Shown: positions 34,769-45,285, counted from the stretch's first letter. The stretch is 64,000 nucleotides of DNA from Ianthella basta (GCA_964019415.1 OZ025874.1:4739196-4803195), one strand, 5' to 3'. Made by a program: numbers and translations. Notes: generated from the letters alone by a model not told the origin.

Positions 34769-35560
34769 ACAGAAATTATTATTATTATTAGAAACTTGTT
34801 TCTGCAAACAATAATAACAATGTTAGTGTAATTAGTGCTGCAATCAGTACTTTTGTCCTAGTGCTCTCCATTTGTTCTTATCGGTTGCTTGCTCTGTCAG
34901 GGTTTTGATGTATGCTTCACACTGCAACTTCAGTTGGTGTTTGCTGAGATCAGCTCGGATGGTCTCAAGGAGATTTGTCTGATGTCGTCCATGTCTCTCC
35001 TTGTACTCCATGGCTCCCTGTAAGGCAAACCGCATTGCTAGTTGGGCTGGAGTGTCACAACTGCTGCAAGTCGTACTCATTGGCAAGGCTGCACATCAAA
35101 GTTGCTGCTGCACAGGTACTAGATGGGGATGGACTTGAGTGGCTCCAATTGATGTTGGGCAGATTGAAGTCTCCACAAAGTAAACTGGGAGGGAATTGGG
35201 TAAGAAGGTAAGAGAGTTTTGAAGTAGGGCATTGTCCTTGAGGCCTGGAGGGTTATAGAATACACTGACCAGGACATTCAAAGGGGAAGAAGCAAGCTCA
35301 ACCCATAGCAGCTCACAGTCCATTTCCATTTTCTGTCTTCTAGTGGCTACAACTGAGTCTTTAATGATGAGCATTACTCCCCCACCATGCCTGTATCTGT
35401 CCATCCTATGCACAGAGTAACCACTATCAAACAGTTCTCCATCGAATATAGCATCACTAAGGAAAGTCTCAGTTACTGCCAGTAAATCAAGACTCTGACC
35501 GTGAAGAAAAGTCTGAACATCGAGGGTCCTGTTCACCACACTTCATGCATTCCACAGACA
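34769..35560 (-). pseudogene. Non-LTR retrotransposon, endonuclease joined to C-terminus
   Basis: The minus strand encodes an endonuclease fragment (LDLLAVTETFLSDAIF with the catalytic Glu, GYSVHRMDRYRHGGGVML, VSVFYNPPG). It then passes almost directly (35,096 to 35,086) into a protein end, RHGRHQTNLLETIRADLS and WRALGQKY. The whole RT domain is missing, so this is an internally deleted copy. Its 3' end carries (AAT)n on the minus strand at about 34,768-34,790. A trinucleotide tail of this type is known from the I clade, but the clade is uncertain. Confidence 0.75.
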
Positions 35561-36233
35561 GCACTTCACTGTACTAGGCTGGCAGGACCCAGCAGGACCA
35601 CGTTGCCCCCAGGTTCAAGCACACGCGCACAATCGCATGTTCTTTGGTCACTACAGTAGCGTCTCACATGGGCACCATGGTTGATAGGGCTGTTGCGAGC
35701 AGTAGGGGATGGGCCAGAGTATTTAGAGTTAAAAAACTTGTGGGACGCAGGGGCGCCCCTGAACTTGAACTACTTGCTAGCAACTTCCCCGTGTTCAATA
35801 GTTCAGACAGTTGGGGATGCAGCATTGCTGATGACCTGAAAGATAAATGACAATGCCATAGACTGTTGGGATTGCAATAATTTCAAGTCCCCAGACCAGC
35901 AAGTCATCCAGTGAAAGCACCCCTACCAAACTGTCAATACGCTTTGCTAATGCTTTTTGATCTACATAACATTGTGAATGAGGATGTACACGTTGCTATG
36001 TGCCTGGAGGAAGAGTGTGGTGGCTAAAAAGGCTACCCTAAGTGGTAATGCCATGATTCGATTGTCTCTCATAGGCCAACGGGTCATTTGACTTCTGTTG
36101 TATTTTGGGTTGTACCTCACAGGAGAAAAGTTAGGAAGGTTTTATACTACTACACTATTACGTAAATGTGTTCCAGAAATTCCTTTCGTTCTTTGGATGC
36201 ACGGCGAAATAAGAAGAAGCATGATTTTGAGCA

Positions 36234-39200
36234 GTGACAGGTGATGATTTTTAGATGACTGACTAAAGAGTCTTAGATCACAATTTCTAGTGCAAGAAGC
36301 AACTTCTCTAGGTTCTTTCTGGAGTTTGAGTATTGTCAGAAGTATTGCCTATAGTATCTCAGCAGGTCCATTAGCCAGTAGAATCAACAGAATCAACTTA
36401 ATCAACGGAATCAATCAAATCAACTGTATTGAATGGAATCATCTGAATCTGTGATATCAGCAAAGGGTGGAGTTGGAGATTAGCACTTAATTCCTGGGGA
36501 GTCGTTGGGTAAGTCTTGCCAGAGTACAGATCATTCACAAGCCTGGAGAGGTTAGAATAGCATGCTGTCAGAAGTACAAACAGTGTGTGCTATTTGCCTG
36601 CGTCCAATGCCCACAAGAAAAGATGGCTTCATAAGTGTACATGTACCACATAATGATCGTTGCCCTGGTTCTGGCAGGCCTCCGAGGACTGTTGATGGAA
36701 GATCTACCATTCAGCCAGGGCTGTCCACCTCTGAGGCATCCAGTGATGATTTGGGGCATGGTGAACAAAGTGACACAACTACAACTCCTCTCACCATCCC
36801 ATCCTGTCCTCCCAACATCAGTGTGCTGAGAAGGATCCCGAGAGACTCCCGTGAGAAGACGTCTGCAAAGCTCACAACAGTCCTTGATCAGGTGGTGGGC
36901 CATAATGACCGTAGTGCATGGGAGCGCCTCCTGCTATTCCCGATTCGTTGCCTTCGGGACCCCAAGAGGGGAAGGCACAAGCGGAGCCTTGCATCAGTGG
37001 TTAACCTTCAGGTGTTGGAGGAGAAGGATCCAATGGTTGACCATTCTGGAGAGCCCTATCGAGGACACCATTCATCTGATCCCCTTGGGGGCCTAGCAAG
37101 AAGAGTAACAATTAAGTTGGAGGAGGGCAACTTCAAGGGAGCAGTTCGTGTGGCCAGTTCTGAAGACACCCTCGCAGAGATGGATGAGGCCACCATCTTA
37201 GCCCTGAGGGCTAAGCACCCACCTCCTCATCCTAACTTCAGTTTGCCACCACCCCCAGATGATGACAGCACCCCAGCGGTGTCTGTAACAGAGAGGGAAG
37301 TTGCTGCAGCCATCCACTTTTTTCCTAATGAGTCAGCGGGGGGACTGGATGGTCTTCGCCCCCAACATCTGCAAGACTTCATTAGCCCAGCAGCTGGCGG
37401 GAGCGGAGATGTACTGCTTCAGGCTCTCTCCTCTTTTACCAACCTCATCCTGAGGGGTGGTACCCCACACTTTGCACGTCCGTACTTCTTTGGAGCCTCT
37501 CTCATCGCTCTGAACAAGAAAGATGGCAGTGTTTGCCCAATAGCAGTAGGTTGCACTCTTTGTCGGCTGGCTGCCAAGTGGCTGGAGCATCGATTGTGGA
37601 TGCAATGAGGGATTTGCTGGTGCCACTCCAGCTGGGAAATGGGGCCCCAAGAGGGGCTGAGGCAGTCGCTCATTCCGCTTGCCAGTTCTTGTTCAGCCAG
37701 CCTGACAACCATGTCCTTTTGAAGCTAGACTTTAAGAATGCATTCAATTCTGTTCGGCAAGACAAAATGCTGTATGCCATCAAGGAGGCAGCACCCACTG
37801 TGTTCGCATTTGTCCATTCCGCCTATTCATCCCCATCTTTGCTTCATTATGGTTCAAGCACCATTCCATCAGCTGAGGGGGTGCAGCAAGGAGACCCACT
37901 GGGTCCTCTGTTGTTCTGCCTTACCATCCATCCTTTGCTTCAAGCCCTGAAGTCAGAGTACAAAGTGTTTTATCTTGATGATGGTACCTTGGGAGGTAGA
38001 GTCAAGTCTGTCCTGGAAGATCTTCAGCTGGTGGAATGTTTGGCTCCAGAACTGGGTCTTCAGCTTAACTGCAAGAAAACCGAAATGATAGGCCAAGCAC
38101 AGGCAGTAGAGGAATTACTGCTTTCTGTGCCAGACTTACATGTGGTCCTCATGGAAGAGGTTGAATTGTTGGGTCCTCCCATTGGTGAAGTAAAATCCAT
38201 TGACAAAGCCTTGGCACAGAAGCTGGAAGCACTAAAGACAATGGGTAATAAGCTGCAGCATCTTCACAGGCATGATGCTCTTCTCCTCCTTCGCCACTCA
38301 TTTGCCCTGCCTAAGGTGCTCTACATTCTGCGCACTGCACCATGCTTTGAATCTGAGTTCTTGGAGGCATTTGACGAACAGCTACGTAACAACCTGAGTG
38401 GCATCATCAATGTCAATCTAAGTGCACTGATTCCATCTGGCTCCAGGCCTTGCTGCCTGTGTCATATGCTGCAGCGGATGTAGCTCTCTCTCTCTGGAGT
38501 CAGAGCCACAACAGTCCTGCCCCTCAGGGGGTAGCCACATGTCAGCAGAAAGCTTGGGATGCACCCAGTGTTCAGGAGACCTACTAAGCCATCTTGGCCA
38601 GCTGTACAAATTCCAGGTCCCGTGCCCGTCTCCTTGCCGCTGCTACTAAGGAGTCTGGTGCTTGGCTTAATGCCTTGCCCATTTCCGCTGTAGGCCTCAG
38701 GATGGATGACGAAGTGGTTAGGGTGGCAGTTGGTCTTCGCCTGGGGGCTGCCTTGTGCCAACCCCATGCCTGCCAGAGGTGTGGAGCCCAGGTTGACTTG
38801 ACTGGTATTCATGGCCTAAGCTGCTCAAGGAGCGAGGGCAGACACCCTCGCCATGCCGCCCTCAATGACATCATCCGAAGATCCTTGGCAGCTGCCCACA
38901 TTCAGTCCACCCTGGAACCAACTGGCCTGTGCAGAGCAGATGGAAAGCGGCCAGATGGCCTGACTATTGTACCATGGAAGTGTGGGCGCTCCCTCGTATG
39001 GGATATAACGTGTCCAGAAATGTTTGCTCTTTCACACATCCCACAGGCTACTAGAGAGGCAAGAGCAGTTGCCTCTGCTGCTGAAGTGAGAAAGAGGAGC
39101 AAGTACCAGGACCTGCTCGCAACACATGAGTTTGTCGCAATCGCTGTTGAGACCTTGGGTGCATTTGGTTCTGAGGCAGAGGCCTTCATAAGAGAGGTTG

Positions 39201-39484
39201 GTCAGCGTCTCCGGGGGACATCGGGAGACCACATGTCCCATGCACACCTCCTCCAGAGGGTGGCAGTGACAGTACAGAGAGGGAACACAGCGGCAGTGTT
39301 GGGGTCGGCTGCCCCTTATTGACAATTGACTGTTGCATGTGTGCATGCATAATTGCATGCTATCTTGATTGTTGGGTAGGGCTGTTGTATCCTTGTAATT
39401 AATTTATAATATTAATTATTCCTGAGTGTGTGATTTCTCATTTGACTTTAGTTACGAGTTTGTTGTGATGTATGTTTTTGCTGT
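36234..39484 (+). mobile_element. RLE-type non-LTR retrotransposon, 3,251 bp
   Basis: Flanked by the 10-base direct repeat ATTTTGAGCA (36,224-36,233 and 39,485-39,494). It contains one decayed ORF (36,562-39,322), a 5' leader of about 330 bases with TCAAC/AATC-rich imperfect repeats near 36,385-36,450, and a 3' part of about 160 bases with no poly(A). Both junctions are defined by comparison with the intact repeat copy at 34.0-34.8 kb. Confidence 0.85.
36562..39322 (+). pseudogene. Reverse transcriptase with zinc knuckle and restriction-like endonuclease
   Basis: The N-terminus has a putative finger (VCAICLRPMP ... HVPHNDRCPG). The RT core follows: ALNKKDGSVCPIAVGCTL, LLKLDFKNAFNSVR (motif A), VQQGDPLGPLLFC (motif B), FYLDDGTLGG (motif C). 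Near the C-terminus comes CQRCGAQVDLTGIHGLSC (CxxC-x8-H-x4-C), then the nuclease motif KRPDGLTIVPWKCGRSLVWD (PD...D type). This order is that of the R2-like, restriction-like-endonuclease group, which nicks DNA and reverse transcribes from the nick. The frame shifts near 37,575 and 38,435, and there is a stop at 38,585-38,587, so the copy is dead. It lies in the last PLPBP intron, antisense to the gene. Confidence 0.88.
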
Positions 39485-39717
39485 ATTTTGAGCATAGTAA
39501 ACAGAGAGTGTTGAGTGCAGCCATTTTACAATGTCTGTCCGTGATAATTAGAGCTGTACCTCGCAGAAGAGTCTCTTGCTAAGCTTTCTACGAGTATCAC
39601 TCTATCAACACATGTTCATGAACACATTTCGTTTGATTGATAGATGGCGAAAGGCCATTAGAGATGATTTTAAGCTTTGTAATAAAGAACAATGTAAGCG
39701 CCGCCATTTGCAATATA

Positions 39718-39983
39718 CACTAGAAATAATAAAAACTCCAAAAATTGTAAGGATGTAGTTATGGCATAAAAAGGACAGAAACAAGTAAAGGCTGTTACAC
39801 AGTGGAGCATTAACCATGGTCCCTACATGCAAGAATGTTGCACCATATAGTCCTACATCCTTGAATGTAGGGACGATGGTTAAAATGCTCCACTGTGTAA
39901 CAGCCTTTACTTGTTTCCGTCCTTTTTATGCCATCCCTACATCCTTACAATTTTTGTAGAAAATTTTTATTATTTCTAGTTTC
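39718..39983. mobile_element. MITE-like foldback, about 266 bp
   Basis: Arms of more than 100 bases are mirrored: CTAGAAATAATAAAAA at the left end and TTTTTATTATTTCTAG at the right, with AAAAATTGTAAGGATGTAG and GTAAAGGCTGTTACACAGTG inside. A single arm of the same family is present at 45,190-45,285. It is inserted at the end of family-A copy 3. A short palindrome (GTGGGCAGCTTAGCTGCCCAC) follows at about 39,998-40,018. Confidence 0.85.
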
Positions 39984-40019
39984 TGTACTTTTTATAGTGG
40001 GCAGCTTAGCTGCCCACTA

Positions 40020-40934
40020 TACAGTCACTTAGTCTCAACCATAGGGCATTGGTGCAGGCATTATACCTCATTTCTGTAATCCTGGAGCTCAAGGTGTGGG
40101 CTACCACCTAGGTTCTGCGTTAACTCAGCGAGGACCGGCGACCGGAAGCCAACCGTGGCTGGGAAATGCACGCACGACCACGAAAGTCCTTCAAACGGCG
40201 CGCAAGCTAACTGCTGCAGCTGCTAACAATGGCACCAGTCACTCCGGTTTCAGCCGGTTTAATTACGTAATCTGAAAATGGCTTCCGTATGCTTGGCCAA
40301 GCAACACGGTAGGAGTCGTGGCAAGCGCCGTCTTCCGCACTAACTCGCGCCGCCTTCTAACATACAAAGGAATGCAGCCAGGCAAAATTGGTGCAATATG
40401 GTGTAAGAAGTATTCTCCTGGTCCCTCTGGTTTGTGCGCTACAGCTGTCAGAGAAGAATAAGAATAAGAATAATAAGAATAATAAGAAGATGAAACGTGG
40501 GTAATGTCGAGGGCGCTCTCTACATGTAGGCGCACCTTTGCTGGGAAGTAAGGTTAGTTATGGGCACTGTTCAGTCCCCGCTTCGTCATGGTAAGCTTCG
40601 TTTGCCGGTTTTCGGTCCTGTTCAAGAGTAGTGCGCCTTTTCGTTTGTATTACAGCATACAAACAACCACTGCCATCCCTACATAGACAGCACTACTGTG
40701 CTGTCTGATACATACATACATACACAAATCCTGTTGCCATGGCAGTGGGCATCTAAACAATGATTCTAAATCTCTGAGAAGCATTCAAATTGCTTTGCGC
40801 GTGATTCTAAATCCTGTAGATGTACATGGTGGGCAGAGTGCACGTGCTGATAAATCCCATACACGTATATGCTGCAGGCAGAGTGCGAGTAAAGTTTTTA
40901 TGATGTCATCACAGCCATTTTGCATCTGCTGTTA
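40020..40934. other. No gene recognised
   Basis: GC-richer stretch with a pyrimidine/purine run (AATAAGAATAATAAGAAG) at 40,455-40,490 and a short (ATAC)n near 40,708. No conserved coding sequence found. Confidence 0.5.
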
Positions 40935-41172
40935 TACTGTGCTGATTAAAATTACTTTACCATGTTGAACGAGTTCAGCGCGTGTGGAGTCGAGGGTACC
41001 GCGAGCCCTCGTATAGATTAGGATAGATTAACATCACAGTGATATAATATCGCTGTACACATACACACTTCGAGGCGTAAAATGGCAGCTATGCGGTCGA
41101 CGTAAACTGCCGTAACGATGTGTAAAATCGTCAGTTGTATCGAACGAAAGTTACTGCAAACGTGCTCTAGCC

Positions 41173-41330
41173 ATGACAAGTCATCTTTCTAGCTATCAGA
41201 GGGAAAGTATCGTATCTTTATCGGAGGAAGGAAAGAATATCTCGCAAATCGTGATGACTTCGAAGTCTGAAGGAAGAACTTCGCGCGCCACAGTTAGAAA
41301 GTGGGTGAATCGGTGGAAAGCTGTGTCCTT
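41173..41330 (+). pseudogene. Tc1-like transposase, N-terminal helix-turn-helix only
   Basis: ATG at 41,173 opens a frame reading LSSYQRESIVSLSEEGKN, ISQIV and SRATVRKWVNRWK, the N-terminal DNA-binding helix-turn-helix of Tc1/mariner transposases. Similarity stops at about 41,328, where the sequence of the opposite-strand exon begins. It may come from the same family as the C-terminal relic at 1-405. Confidence 0.75.
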
Positions 41331-41525
41331 GCTCTTTCTGCGCCTCTTCTTTGGGGGTTGCCACTCCAACAAATCGATAATCTTCGCCCGATAACGACGG
41401 GAACCAAACTTGACGCAAACTTCTGTGCCTTCCACGGCGCTGTCAAGGTCTCCCAAGATGTGCTTCACGTTCACTCTATTAATCTGCCCCTTGTCCACTG
41501 CAATTTCGTTTCTTCTTCGAGCCAT
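41325..41525 (-). CDS. Tudor-like N-terminal exon fragment, probably captured
   Basis: The minus strand from ATG 41,525 encodes MARRRNEIAVDKGQINRV, a GTEVCVKFGSRRYRAKIID segment, then PPKKRRRKSK. The middle resembles a Tudor-like fold as found at the start of BEN-domain and other chromatin proteins (VxVKFG..YRAKIID). The basic PKKRRRK could be a nuclear localisation signal. Upstream of the ATG, at 41,570-41,578, is GTGACGTAA, a CRE-like promoter element. The frame runs on beyond 41,325 into the Tc1 fragment. I judge it a promoter plus first exon of a host gene taken into the TIR element; the family assignment is tentative. Confidence 0.45.
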
Positions 41526-41696
41526 TCTTACAAACCATACGACAGGATTCACACGATAAGATTCACACGTTACGTCACTGTTCGCGCCATCGCAACTGTT
41601 AATAATTGCGAGACCCGTGCGAGTAGGTGAGGGTGGCCTAGTCCAAACTCATGTTTTGCGCGGTTTAATGGTAAAGTAATTTTAATCAGTACTGTA

Positions 41697-42490
41697 TGCC
41701 CTTGTCACTGTGAACTATTCCTTCATTTCTTCTCTCCCTACGAAGTAGTATTAAGGACAGATGGTGAAGGAGTGTAACGAGAAGGTTTAAGGGTGCCAGA
41801 GAGTTCTTCTATTGGCATCGTCGATGGTTGCCAATGACGTGGACATTGAGAAGATAGGGGGAACGATTTTGATTGGATAAGGGAACAGATTTGGATCTAT
41901 ATTACTTAAATGCTGCCCAATCGGTGTCTGCAAAAATTTAGACCACTCAGCACTCGGGCACTTCGCACCCTTGAGCTTCGTGCTTTAAATCCTGCAAACA
42001 CCTCTTGGGCGGCATTTAACTATTACATACATACATACATACATACATACGCACATAAAGCCATACGAATACCTAAATCTTAAAACAATATAGGAGCACC
42101 TTCGGCGCCCCAAAAATTGAGTTTTGGGCAAAGTTGGTAATGAATATAGCAGACAATCACAATACCATTTTCATATCACACAGGCATATTGAACACAAAG
42201 TAGGACCAGCCCACTTAAAATCATGCCAGTGCAATAATAGGCTAGTTGCATTGACATTGTAGGGCTAATCACCACATATATAGACTGAGTGCTAAGGCAT
42301 CACATAGGGCAGCAAGACCAGCAGGACATAGGGGTGAACTGCAGAGCTAAATAGCAAACACAAAAGTCACGACAACTGGCCACTCAGGCCACTACTGAAT
42401 CTACTGCAGCCAGGTAAACACAGTTATCTCAGCATATGGCCATAATCACATTTCTGGGCACGTAACAATAGAGCATGACACAGAAATATT
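41697..42490. other. No gene; microsatellite and short dispersed motif
   Basis: (ACAT)n at about 42,027-42,050 is followed by CATACGAATACCTAAATC and AAAACAATATAGGAGCACC with the palindrome GCACCTTCGGCGCCCC, the same short motif as at 34.0 kb. Confidence 0.6.
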
Positions 42491-42680
42491 ACACCGATAT
42501 GAAATTCTTGAGCAAGACACAACTCTTAATGATAAATCAAATGCAGGACGTTTCGACCTGAAGGTCTTTGTCAACTGTGTGTCATCCTGTACGCAGTTGA
42601 CAAACACTTTAGGGTCCAAACGTTCTGCATCTGATTTATCATTAACAGTTGTGTTTTGCTCAAGAATTTTGTATCAGTGT
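42491..42680. repeat. Foldback repeat with 68-base arms
   Basis: 42,491-42,559 and 42,612-42,680 mirror each other (GAAATTCTTGAGCAAGACAC against its complement, and GATAAATCARATGCAGRACG). The inner ends carry CGTTTCGACCTGAAGGTC. One arm alone is at 2.5 kb. Confidence 0.8.
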
Positions 42681-42730
42681 ATCAACAACACAACTATGAG
42701 CCTCTACAATATCACAGAAATATTACTAAC

Positions 42731-42855
42731 TTCCAATCCAAACTGCACACATAGTTTCAATTTGCAGTCCTTCAGCAGCTGGAAATCCTCATTCACTGAT
42801 CTGCCTTCACTGCCTGACTGTGCCCCAATGGTCATTAATCCACAGAAAGTCAGAG
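42731..42855 (-). CDS. PLPBP: PLPBP/PROSC, penultimate exon
   Basis: The minus strand shows acceptor ATCTGTACAG, 125 coding bases and donor GTTAGT (42,730-42,725). The peptide LTFCGLMTIGAQSGSEG ... NEDFQLLKDCKLKLC corresponds to the family block around GLMTIG and the FxxL helix that follows. The exon enters in phase 1, completing the codon begun by the last base of the 57.6-kb exon, and leaves in phase 0, matching the 32.8-kb exon. That agreement over 25 kb is strong evidence for one intact transcription unit. Confidence 0.9.
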
Positions 42856-42954
42856 CTGTACAGATATGAGCAAAACACGTTGGTACAAGTGAGGAAAACA
42901 ATTGGCCCAGGGGCTTCTGTTAGTATGAAGCCAAGATCAAAGTTCCAGAGCCAA

Positions 42955-43140
42955 GATAACAACTACTTAAGGATTCGAACTTAAGACAGATGAATTGGTT
43001 GCAACTGCAACAAATCCAATGACAGCCAAGATTCGAAAGAAAAGTAGGCAAAGAAGGGAAAATCGTCCACCAGCCGGTATCAAACCTGGGACAACCTACA
43101 CTCTATCACAGAGTTTTTGCCACCGAAGCCAATGGCCAAA
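42955..43140 (-). repeat. Possible tRNA-derived SINE segments
   Basis: On the minus strand TTGGCTTCGGTGG is followed by CCAGGTTTGATACCGG at tRNA A/B-box spacing, and a second B-box-like TTAAGTTCGAATCCTTAAG lies at 42,960-42,980. No complete tRNA fold is visible. Confidence 0.35.
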
Positions 43141-43419
43141 ACAATTTGCCCTAAGGTTAGCTGAACTGTTCTGAACTAGCCTATGTATAAGGAAAGGAAG
43201 GAGGCAAAAACAACAGTGATGACTGATAGTAATGAGCAACTAATAATTATAGTGATCAGTGGTGCCTATATAGGCCATGCTGGTGCAAAACATTGTAGGT
43301 GAGTCTCTGACGGCACATTTGGCAATCATAAAAAGTGATGCAATGGCTACATTATGTGCTGTCACCAAGACCATGACCATCATTTCCACTGTATCATGCA
43401 GGCTACAACTATGACTCCA

Positions 43420-43811
43420 CATAGTGCAAGTTCCATCAAGAACACATGTCATCAGCAAAAGCAGGACAACAATTTCATCCCCCAGTCTCACACCTGTGAA
43501 ACCCTCTCTTGTTTCTTTCGCAATTGTATCTAAGAACACATTAAACAGCCATGGTGAGAGAGTACAGCCCTGCCTCACCCCCTGGTCCACTTCAAATCTC
43601 TCTGAATGTCTCTCCCCCACCCTTGCTCTCACCTCACAATTCATGTACAGGTACTGTATTGCCCCACAAACTCCTCTCCCACCTGTGCCTGTCTTAGTGC
43701 TTCCCACAACTTCATCCTATTCACCGCATCATATTCTTTCTCCAAATCCATAAAAGTAATGACTAATTCTCTCCTCTTCTCAATTACCTTCTCCATTACT
43801 TGCTTCGCAAA
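43420..43811 (-). pseudogene. Non-LTR retrotransposon RT fragment (motifs A-B)
   Basis: The minus strand gives KQVMEKVIEKRRELVITF followed by MDLEKEYDAVNR (motif A), then, after a frameshift, VRQGCTLSPWLFNVFLDTI (motif B) and VRLGDEIVVLLL. Same family as 33.0 and 46.2-48.3 kb. The upstream end is cut exactly by the Harbinger element at 43,812. Confidence 0.8.
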
Positions 43812-43873
43812 CCTCTTTCACACGGACCTACAACCCGGATTAACAAGGTGTTATATCCGGGTTGAACCCGAAT

Positions 43874-44206
43874 TACCGTATAGCGGGAAAATTTTGCGAG
43901 GTTTAATGTCTGCTATTTTCGCAAATTGACCAAATTCGCAAAATTTTCCTTCGTGAATATTCTCCACCCATGATTATAATTATATGCAAATGTCATAAGA
44001 AGATGGCCGCCACGAAGTGTAGAAGTGGATGTAGCCATTTAAGTGCTATGTTACTGTTCTGTGCCCAAAAATTCCTTTCAACTAAGTAGTTTGCCTGCCA
44101 AGGAGATCTTTTGGAGGTTGGTAATCGCAAAATTAAAACCGTGAAATGTTCGACTTCGAACAAAATCGCGAAATTTTCTTCCTCAAAATTTTCCCACTAT
44201 GCGGTA
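43874..44206. mobile_element. MITE inside the Harbinger terminal region
   Basis: 23-base terminal repeats beginning TACCGTATAGCGGGAAAA at the left are mirrored by TTTTCCCACTATGCGGTA at the right, with TA at the ends (mariner-like). The interior has GCGAAATTTT-type palindromic blocks like those at 5.7 and 7.3 kb. 333 bp; no coding. Confidence 0.75.
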
Positions 44207-44233
44207 GTTGCGTTCACACAGAATGGGTTAAAG

Positions 44234-45190
44234 ATGGCGCTACGAGTAACCATGTGGAAAGACTTCGAGGTTGAGGCGCTCTTGGCTATCTGGGCTATGG
44301 ATGCGATCAAGCGGCAGCTTTTGGCTAGTTACAGGAAAGAGGGTATCTATCAGAGGATAGAACGAGAGCTGTTGAGAAAAGGTATTGTATGGGAATGGAA
44401 GTAAATTGGTGACATGTTAAATGCCTTGAAGAAGAAGTACAAAGGTATCGTAGACCAAATGCGGCGAAGTGGTATTGGGGTAGAATCTGATGACGAGCTT
44501 GAGACGGACTGGAAATTCTTTCGCATCATACATGGAGTCATGGGAGGGCACCCAACTGTAATTCTTGTACGTTTGCAGGAAATTGGCAGTGAGCCTGATG
44601 CAAGCGGCAGTGAGGTGAGCAGTTTGGTAGAAGAGGTGAATGAACAACAAGACACTGAAAGTGAAGACCAGCAACAAGTAACAAATATGGAGGGACAACA
44701 ACCAGCAGAAGGGGAGAATGAGCAGCAGCAGGCTGAAGAGGAGACAAGTGCAACAGTTCCCAGCCCATCTCAAGCCAAGAAGTGCAAACTAACCAAAGTG
44801 GACAAGGTGCAGAAAGATATTTCATCTACATTGGACAAGCTGATGAAGCAGCAGCAGCAGATGCAGCCTACACTGCTGGAGCTGGAAGCTAACAAGCTAG
44901 AAGGAAAGAAAAGCAGTGCAGGAGGAAGGCTGATAGGGAAGACTGGCTGTTGGATCTCTTGTGAGGTGTCCTTGCCCGCCTTACTGCATCCACAGCAAAT
45001 GTACACACCACCTCTACACCATCCTATGCCATGCCACCTTTGGATATGCCCTTTACACCTCAGTACAGGCCAACATCAGTCTCATCTACATGCATGCCAC
45101 TGCCATTACCAGAGCCTTATGCTAACCTGCACACTTTCCCTTACACAACTGTGTGCGGGTGTTTCCTTTGATGTGGTCAGATCAATAAAT
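44234..45190 (+). pseudogene. Harbinger Myb/SANT-like DNA-binding protein
   Basis: From ATG 44,234 the frame reads MWKDFEVEALLAIWAMDAI, IYQRIERELLRKG, then TAA at 44,402, and continues in the same frame with LNALKKKYKGIVDQMRRSG and WKFFRIIHGVMGGHPTV. This is the trihelix/SANT domain of the Harbinger accessory protein, which helps the transposase enter the nucleus and bind termini. A Gln/Glu-rich acidic linker and a coiled-coil-like QQQQMQ region follow. A single nonsense codon is the main defect. The frame then runs on to 45,229 through a MITE arm, so the true end is unclear. Confidence 0.75.
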
Positions 45191-45285
45191 AACACTAGAT
45201 ATAATAAAAGTTTTCTACAAAAATTGTAAGGATGTAGGGATGGCATAAAAAGGGCAGAAACAAATTAAGGCTGTTACACAGTGTA
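45190..45285. repeat. Single arm of the 39.7-kb MITE
   Basis: CTAGATATAATAAAAG, TACAAAAATTGTAAGGATG and AAGGCTGTTACACAGTG match the left arm of 39,718-39,983. The other arm is missing. Confidence 0.75.

Larger units (their letters stand above)
35727..39735 (+). repeat. Family A, copy 3, split by a LINE
   Basis: The left part 35,727-36,233 matches copy 2 up to GATGATTTTGAGC. The right part 39,485-39,735 resumes at ATTTTGAGCATAGTAAACAG and ends with GCGCCGCCATTTGC. The 3.25 kb between them is foreign. Confidence 0.85.
40935..41696. mobile_element. 762-bp Tc1-type TIR element carrying a host-like exon
   Basis: 29-base terminal inverted repeats (40,935-40,963 and 41,668-41,696, two mismatches; CTGATTAAAATTACTTTACC is the conserved core) start and end with TA. 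Inside are the N-terminal part of a Tc1-like transposase on the plus strand and, back to back, a host-like first exon on the minus strand. The catalytic part of the transposase is absent, so this is a non-autonomous composite. Confidence 0.75.

Noticed and set aside
36562..39322. Calling this LINE a true R2
   Set aside because: The RT, zinc knuckle and restriction-like nuclease place it in the RLE group, but there is no rDNA target and the clade cannot be settled without a tree.
40263..40535. 90-residue Ser/Tyr-rich minus-strand frame
   Set aside because: It comes from the AATAAGAAT simple repeat and has no recognisable domain.
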